Source: Streptomyces sp. S3(2020) (GTDB lineage Bacteria > Actinomycetota > Actinomycetes > Streptomycetales > Streptomycetaceae). Taken from it: a DNA stretch of 53,802 nt. Below, one piece after another: positions 48,993 to 53,802 of the stretch. Every line of letters begins with the position of its first letter. Within the stretch, counting starts at the first letter, position 1. The notes beneath the pieces were generated by a model. The model ran no database searches. It was not told the origin of the DNA and saw only the letters and a list, made by a program, of their open reading frames with translations. Both the position numbers and the translations under genes were made by a program. The stretch covers positions 1 through 53,802 of the forward strand of contig NZ_JABERD010000050.1 of assembly GCF_013044505.1 (NCBI RefSeq). Direction: 5' to 3'.

Positions 48993-50372
48993 ATGACCGC
49001 TCGCACAGGACCGATCGCAGGAAACCGACTCGATGACGCGCCCCTGTCGCGCTTCCACAAGAAGCTGGCGCTGTACTCCTCCGGGGGCCCGTTCCTCGAC
49101 GGCTACGTCCTGAGCATCATCGGTGTCGCCATGGTCCAGATCACGCCCCAACTCGACCTGTCCGACTCCGCGCAGGGCCTGATCGGCGCGTCCGCGCTCA
49201 TCGGCATCTTCCTCGGCGCCTTCGCCGGCGGCCGGCTCACCGACAGGTTCGGCCGGCAGGCCCTCTACACCATCGACCTGATCGCCATCATCGTCTGCTC
49301 CGTCGCCCAGTTCTGGGCCACCGACCCGGTGTGGCTGTTCGTCCTGCGCCTGCTGATCGGCATGGCGGTCGGCGCGGACTACCCCATCGCCACGTCACTG
49401 CTTGCCGAGTTCACCCCACGCCGCCACCGGGGACCGCTCCTGGGCGGCCTGGTCGTGATGTGGTTCTTCGGCGCGGCCGTGGCGTACATCGTCGGCGAGA
49501 TCCTGCTGACGACCGGCGACGACGGATGGCGGTGGATGCTGGCCAGCGCCGCGCTGCCCGCCACGGTCATCGTGCTGCTGCGCCTCGGCACCCCCGAGTC
49601 CCCGCGCTGGCTGGCGAACAAGGGACGCACGGAGGAGGCCGAGGCCGTCCTCAAGCAGGTCTACGGCCCCGACGTGACCATCGCCGACCTGCCGGACGAG
49701 ACGGAGCAGCGCGAGAACGTCGACCTCAGGGCGATCCTGCGCTCCGGCTACGGCGGACGGATGCTCTACATCACGGTCTTCTGGACGTGTTCCATCATTC
49801 CGCTCTTCGCCATCTACGCCTTCGGCCCGAAGATCCTGGACGCGCTGCGACTGGAGGGAGACCTGGCCAACGTCGGCGAGGCCCTGATCACCGTCATGTT
49901 CCTCATCGGCTGTGTGATCGCCCTGCTCTGCGTCAACCGCATGGGCCGACGTCCCCTGGTCATCCACAGCTTCGTCTGGTCGGGCCTGGCCCTGCTGCTG
50001 CTCGGCATCTTCCCCGACGCCCCCTCGGGCGTGGTCATGACCCTCTTCGCCCTGTACGCCATCATCATCGGCGGCACCCAGATCCTGCAGTGGGTCTATC
50101 CGAACGAGCTGTTCCCGACCGAGGTACGCGGCTCCGCGGTCGGCCTGGCCTCCTCCGCCAGCCGGATCGGCGCCGCCGTCGGCACCTATCTCGTCCCGAT
50201 GGCCCTGACCGGCTGGGGCGTCGGCGGCACCATGCTCGCGGCCGCCGCCATCAACGCCGTCGGCGCCGTCGTCTCCGTGCTGTGGGCACCCGAGACACGC
50301 GGCATGGCGTTGCACGAAGCCGCCGCACTGACACCTCGCCCCACACCTGTCGACAGCCCCCTGGGCGTCTGA
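48993..50372 (+). CDS. MFS transporter (sugar/acid porter family)
   Basis: 459 residues with 12 predicted helices. The MFS motif A reads GGRLTDRFGRQALY between helices 2 and 3, RLLIGMAVGADYPIATSLLAEFTPRRHRGPL is the helix 4-5 block of the PF00083 group, and the half-way PESPRWLANKGRTEEAEAVL and late PNELFPTEVRGSAVGLASSASRIGAAVGTYLVP complete the pattern. ATG 48993 is 5 bases after GGAGG. First gene of the MFS-oxidase-lyase-cyclodeaminase operon; likely imports the pathway substrate or exports a product. PF00083 members also carry aromatic acids and betaine-like solutes, so the substrate is open. Confidence 0.9.
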   Translation: MTARTGPIAGNRLDDAPLSRFHKKLALYSSGGPFLDGYVLSIIGVAMVQITPQLDLSDSAQGLIGASALIGIFLGAFAGGRLTDRFGRQALYTIDLIAIIVCSVAQFWATDPVWLFVLRLLIGMAVGADYPIATSLLAEFTPRRHRGPLLGGLVVMWFFGAAVAYIVGEILLTTGDDGWRWMLASAALPATVIVLLRLGTPESPRWLANKGRTEEAEAVLKQVYGPDVTIADLPDETEQRENVDLRAILRSGYGGRMLYITVFWTCSIIPLFAIYAFGPKILDALRLEGDLANVGEALITVMFLIGCVIALLCVNRMGRRPLVIHSFVWSGLALLLLGIFPDAPSGVVMTLFALYAIIIGGTQILQWVYPNELFPTEVRGSAVGLASSASRIGAAVGTYLVPMALTGWGVGGTMLAAAAINAVGAVVSVLWAPETRGMALHEAAALTPRPTPVDSPLGV

Positions 50373-50447
50373 CCGGCCGACCCCGCCTGTCGGGGCCGGA
50401 TCTTCCGTGCACGAACTTGTCACCCGTGAACCCGCAGGAGGGTACCG

Positions 50448-51836
50448 ATGAAAGACGTAGTGATCGTGGGAGGCGGTATCGCGGGGCTGGCCGCGGGCTG
50501 GCGACTGCGGCACCGGGACACGCTCCTGCTCGAATCCGAGGGACGGGTCGGCGGACGCATCCGGTCGGAACGCCGCGGACCGTACTGGCTCAACTGGGGC
50601 GGACACGTCTACGCCGGCGGGAACTCGGCGACGTCGTGGCTGCTGAACAACACCGGCGTCGACTCCATAGCGGTGCCCGGCTCACTGGCCGGTCTGTCCA
50701 TGAACGGCAAACTGCTGCTCAAGGGCCGGGTGGAGAGCTACCCGTTCCGCATCCCGATGCCGATGTCGGCCCGCGTCGGCATGGTCAGGGCGGGCGCCAA
50801 GGTCGCCCTGTCGGTGGCCCGCTACGCCCGCATCGTGCAGCGGCGACGGGGCGAGACCGAGGCCCAACGCCAGCAGCGGGTCTACGACTTCATGAACGAC
50901 CGTTCCTTCAAGGACTTCATCGGTGACCTGCCCGAGGACGCCGAAGCCCTGTTCAAGCCCACCGTGACCCGCTCCGCCGCCGACATCGACCAGCTCTCGG
51001 CCGGCGCGGGCGTCGGCTACTTCAGCCTGGTGTGGAACATCGGCGCCGGCCTCTCGGAGAGCATCCTCGGCGGCCCGTCCACGCTCACCGAGAGCATCGC
51101 CGCGGCCCTGTCGGACCGGGTACGGCTGAACGCGACCGTCGACGAGATCGTCCAGAAGAAGGACTCCGCCGTCGTCCGCTACCGGGAGGACGGCGTGGAG
51201 AAGGAGGCCGAGGCCCGCTGCGTCGTCCTGGCCACGCCCGCGACCGTCAGCCACCGGGTCGCCGTCGACCTCGACCGCGATGTCCGCGAGGCCCTGTCGA
51301 AGATCGTCTACGGCCCTTACGTGAGCGCGGCGTTCCTCACCAACGAGACCGAACGCCAGGTCTGGGACGACGCCTACGGCATCGCGACACCGAAGCGGTC
51401 CTTCAACGTCGTGCTGAACATGTCGAACGTCGTGCACGGCTACGAGCGGGAGCGCCGGCCCGGCAGCAGCATCATGACCTTCTCGCCGGGCAGTCTGGCG
51501 CGCGAACTGCTGGAGCACGACGACGACAAGATCCGCCGGATCTACCTCGACGACCTGGACCAGGTCCTGCCCGGCTCCGCCGAAAACGTCGTGGAGGCCG
51601 AGATCCAGCGCTGGCCCACGGGCGCGCCGTACTGCTTCCCCGGCCGCGGCGGGCTCCAGCAGACCCTGACCCGCCGCACCGGACGGGTCCTCCTGGCCGG
51701 CGACTACCTCGGCACCCTCTACACCGAGACCGCGATCCAGACCGGCCTGTCGGCGGCGCAGGAGGCCCAGAGCCTGCTGGCCACCGACCGGCAGACCGCG
51801 CGGCACGGCCTGGCGCCGGTCGATCTCGCGTCGTAG
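50448..51836 (+). CDS. FAD-dependent amine oxidase / protoporphyrinogen oxidase-like flavoprotein
   Basis: 462 residues. The N-terminal FAD motif VVIVGGGIAGLAAGWRLRHRDTLLLESEGRVGGRIRS covers residues 4-40, with the GG(R)xxS flavin-amine-oxidase extension. The C-terminus RVLLAGDYLGTLYTETAIQTGLSAAQEA is the second FAD-contact block. Between them lies a substrate region with FMNDRSFKDFIGD. Such enzymes oxidise C-N bonds (amines, D- or imino acids) or polycyclic substrates. It lies 75 bases after the MFS gene and 31 before the DapA-family gene. The substrate is not deducible; the lyase and cyclodeaminase neighbours favour an amino- or imino-acid. Confidence 0.88.
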   Translation: MKDVVIVGGGIAGLAAGWRLRHRDTLLLESEGRVGGRIRSERRGPYWLNWGGHVYAGGNSATSWLLNNTGVDSIAVPGSLAGLSMNGKLLLKGRVESYPFRIPMPMSARVGMVRAGAKVALSVARYARIVQRRRGETEAQRQQRVYDFMNDRSFKDFIGDLPEDAEALFKPTVTRSAADIDQLSAGAGVGYFSLVWNIGAGLSESILGGPSTLTESIAAALSDRVRLNATVDEIVQKKDSAVVRYREDGVEKEAEARCVVLATPATVSHRVAVDLDRDVREALSKIVYGPYVSAAFLTNETERQVWDDAYGIATPKRSFNVVLNMSNVVHGYERERRPGSSIMTFSPGSLARELLEHDDDKIRRIYLDDLDQVLPGSAENVVEAEIQRWPTGAPYCFPGRGGLQQTLTRRTGRVLLAGDYLGTLYTETAIQTGLSAAQEAQSLLATDRQTARHGLAPVDLAS

Positions 51837-51867
51837 GACCACTGCTCACCCCTAAGGAGACCCAAGA

Positions 51868-52767
51868 ATGTCCTCACAGCTGAGCGGTGTGCTGACCGCC
51901 CTCGCCTCACCGTTCGCGCCGGACGGACGGATCGACGACAAGACACTGCGCCGCCTGGTCGACCGCAGCGTCGACGGCGGGGTCGACGGAGTCGTCGCCT
52001 GCGGATCCACGGGCGAGTTCGCCGCGATGAGCGGCGCGGAACGGCGCCAGGTGGTCGAGACCGTCGTCGACCAGGCGGCCGGACGCGTCCCGGTCATCGC
52101 CCAGACCGGTGCGGTGAGCACCCGGGAGGCGATCGAACTCTCCCGCCACGCACAGGCCGCCGGAGCATCGATCCTGATGGTGGTCACCCCGTACTACGAG
52201 CCGCTCACGCTCGACGAGACCCTGCGCTACCTGCGCACCGTCGCCGACGCCGTGGACATTCCGATCATGCTCTACAACCTGCCCGGCGCCACCGGCGTCA
52301 ATCTCTCCCCGGAGACCGTCGGACAGCTCGCCCGCGAGGTCGACAACATCCAGTACATCAAGGACACCAGCGCCGACATGGCTCAGGCCGGGCAGCTGAT
52401 CCACCGCTACGGCGACGTCATCTCCACCTTCATCGGCTGGGACAGCCTCCTCCTCCAGGCACTCTCGGAGGGCGCCGCCGGTGTCATGGCGGGCACCGCG
52501 AATGTCATGCCTGCCGAACTCGTCTCGGTCCACCGCGCGTTGCGCGAGGGCGACCTCGACCGGGCGCGGACCGAATGGGCCCGGATCTATCCGCTGATGG
52601 ACGCGATCATGTCCGCCCCGTTCATCCCGGCGGTCAAGGCCGCCCTGAACGCGCTCGGCATCCCCGTGGGCCCGCCCCGCGAGCCGCTGCTCGGCCTCGA
52701 CGCCGCCACCACCGCCGGGATCACCTCTCTCATCGAGAAGCTTCCCCAGCTGTCGGCGTCACGGTGA
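51868..52767 (+). CDS. DapA/NanA family Schiff-base aldolase or lyase
   Basis: 299-residue TIM-barrel enzyme. Schiff-base Lys165 in IQYIKDTSAD, catalytic Tyr136 in IMLYNLPGATG, and the carboxylate-binding loop GSTGEFAAM (residues 46-54; GSTGEF where DapA has GTTGE). The family includes dihydrodipicolinate synthase, N-acetylneuraminate lyase, 2-keto-3-deoxy-sugar-acid aldolases and pyrroline-4-hydroxy-2-carboxylate deaminase. The operon with a flavin amine oxidase and an ornithine-cyclodeaminase-family protein, not lysine genes, argues for a catabolic 2-oxo- or imino-acid role. ATG 51868 has AAGGAG upstream. Confidence 0.9.
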   Translation: MSSQLSGVLTALASPFAPDGRIDDKTLRRLVDRSVDGGVDGVVACGSTGEFAAMSGAERRQVVETVVDQAAGRVPVIAQTGAVSTREAIELSRHAQAAGASILMVVTPYYEPLTLDETLRYLRTVADAVDIPIMLYNLPGATGVNLSPETVGQLAREVDNIQYIKDTSADMAQAGQLIHRYGDVISTFIGWDSLLLQALSEGAAGVMAGTANVMPAELVSVHRALREGDLDRARTEWARIYPLMDAIMSAPFIPAVKAALNALGIPVGPPREPLLGLDAATTAGITSLIEKLPQLSASR

Positions 52768-52783
52768 CGGAAGGCCGCCCGTC

Positions 52784-53802
52784 GTGAGATTCCTCGACGA
52801 GCACGACGTCCGTTCCGTGTTCGACATCGACACCGCTGTCGCCTCGCAACGGACGGCGTTCATCGCACTCGCGAGGGGAGAGGCGTGGCAGCCGGAGAAG
52901 ATCCTCGGCGGCCACGCCGACGATCCCGACACCGTCTTCTGCTACGCCTCCCGCCTGGACCGCACGAGCGGCCCCGTCTGCAAGTTCGGGAGCGTCAACC
53001 CTGGGAACGCGGCCACGGACCGGCCGACCGTCAACGCCGTGGTCGTCGTGCTCGACCCCCGCACCGGCGTCCCCCTGGCCTTCATGGACGGCACCGCGCT
53101 CACCACGCTGCGCACCGCCGCCGCCAGCGCGGTCGCGGTCCAGGCCCTGGCTAGGAAAGAGGCCACCCGCCTCCTCGTCCTGGGATCAGGCGTACAGGGG
53201 CAGGCGCATGTCGCGGCACTCCAGCACGACAGGACCTATGACCGGACCGAGGTGTGGTCGCCGCGCCGGTCCTCGCTCGACGCCTGCGTCGGCCGCCTGC
53301 GCGAACAGGGCCTCGACGCCGAACCGGTGGAATCCCTGAACGACGCGATCGCCGAGGCGGACATCGTCGTCTGCGCCACCTTGGCCACCGAACCGCTGTT
53401 CACCGCAGACCAGTTGAGACCCGGTGCGACGGTCGTCGCGATCGGATCCTTCGACCGGCACCGCCGCGAGATCGGCCCCGACGTCCTCGACGCCAGCAGC
53501 CACGTCGTCGTCGACCACGCACCGACGGCGCGACAGAACTGCGGTCCGATCGTCGCCGACAGGGCGCGGGCCGGCACAGCGGAGCCGGCACTCCTCGAAC
53601 TCGGGCGGGTCCTGACCGGCCACGAGACCGTTCGCGGCGGCGATGACGACATCGTGACGTACATCAGCGCAGGCCTCGGCGTCCAGGACGCGGCAGCGGC
53701 CTGGAGCGTCCACCAGCGGGCCGAAGCACTCGGCATCGGCCGCAGCGCCGACTGGCCGGCCCCCACCCCACCCGACCACGGCCCACCCGCACCCGAGTAC
53801 AG
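52784..53802 (+). CDS. Ornithine cyclodeaminase / mu-crystallin family protein, cut by window end
   Basis: At least 339 residues; the frame is still open at the last base, so the C-terminus is missing. The substrate part has VCKFGSVNP (Lys67) and MDGTALTTLRTAAASAVA (Arg110), the conserved carboxylate-binding residues. The NAD(P) fold begins RLLVLGSGVQGQAHVAAL (GSGVQG at 134-139), and IVVCATLATEPLFTADQLRPGATVVAIGSF follows. Members cyclise ornithine, reduce ketimines such as pyrroline-2-carboxylate, or dehydrogenate alanine or alanopine-like compounds. Start GTG 52784 lies 16 bases after the DapA-family gene. The Pro-rich end (PAPTPPDHGPPAPEY) is near the natural C-terminus. Confidence 0.9.
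   Translation, partial: MRFLDEHDVRSVFDIDTAVASQRTAFIALARGEAWQPEKILGGHADDPDTVFCYASRLDRTSGPVCKFGSVNPGNAATDRPTVNAVVVVLDPRTGVPLAFMDGTALTTLRTAAASAVAVQALARKEATRLLVLGSGVQGQAHVAALQHDRTYDRTEVWSPRRSSLDACVGRLREQGLDAEPVESLNDAIAEADIVVCATLATEPLFTADQLRPGATVVAIGSFDRHRREIGPDVLDASSHVVVDHAPTARQNCGPIVADRARAGTAEPALLELGRVLTGHETVRGGDDDIVTYISAGLGVQDAAAAWSVHQRAEALGIGRSADWPAPTPPDHGPPAPEY

Noticed and set aside
1..53802. Mobile elements, CRISPR arrays, tRNA or rRNA genes, phage or conjugation genes
   Set aside because: None could be recognised: no transposase or integrase motifs, no spaced direct repeats and no cloverleaf-like sequence in the intergenic gaps.

Overview
The window looks like chromosome from a Streptomyces-type actinomycete. 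Base composition is very GC-rich, with strong G/C at third codon positions, frequent GTG starts, GGAG-type ribosome binding sites, Tat-type lipoprotein signals, a mycothiol-dependent-type DinB/TIGR03086 protein and many TetR, GntR and LacI regulators. No rRNA, tRNA, transposase, integrase or CRISPR array was seen. The first 32 bases are not genomic: they match the Illumina Nextera read-2 adapter at 27 of 32 positions, so the window starts at a contig end with untrimmed adapter.

Layout. (1) 85-10500: a ribose/xylose-type ABC importer (ATPase, permease, binding protein), a Gfo/Idh/MocA dehydrogenase, a myo-inositol-phosphate-synthase-like protein, a Tat-exported TIM-barrel isomerase and a secreted PQQ-type sugar dehydrogenase with a PKD domain. 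(2) 10562-14717: mixed small genes: a cytoplasmic propeller-like protein, a decayed small secreted protein, a 40-residue secreted peptide, an AraC regulator, a TIGR03086 protein and an S66 peptidase. (3) 14772-22798: a LacI-controlled polysaccharide locus: MalEFG-type importer, GH43-like hydrolase and secreted beta-helix protein with two C-terminal carbohydrate-binding modules. (4) 22967-36710: a detoxification/regulator-rich stretch: PhzF protein, a four-gene operon (quinone reductase, VOC protein, CMD protein, MBL hydrolase), five TetR regulators, an MMPL exporter, a second MBL hydrolase divergent from an NAD(P)-binding reductase, threonine dehydratase and threonine aldolase. (5) 36792-44873: glyA-soxB-soxD-soxA-soxG-(broken sdaA)-purU, divergent from a GntR regulator. 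This is a sarcosine-to-glycine/serine plus one-carbon operon in which the serine ammonia-lyase has been reduced to its last 45 codons. (6) 44902-53802: a polar amino-acid-type ABC importer, a GntR regulator, and an MFS transporter - flavin amine oxidase-like - DapA-family lyase - ornithine-cyclodeaminase-family operon that runs off the end.

The most informative structure is regulatory. Five copies of an ACTTA-N5-TAAGT-type inverted repeat tie together the quinone-reductase operon, a separate TetR gene and the second MBL/reductase pair, suggesting a two-lactonase-fold detoxification regulon. A 17-base element identical in sequence and orientation lies upstream of both the amino-acid ABC importer and the MFS-oxidase-lyase-cyclodeaminase operon, with a GntR gene between them. 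This suggests one unrecognised catabolic system for an amino- or imino-acid-like compound. Functions are assigned by reading translated motifs only; no database search was possible.
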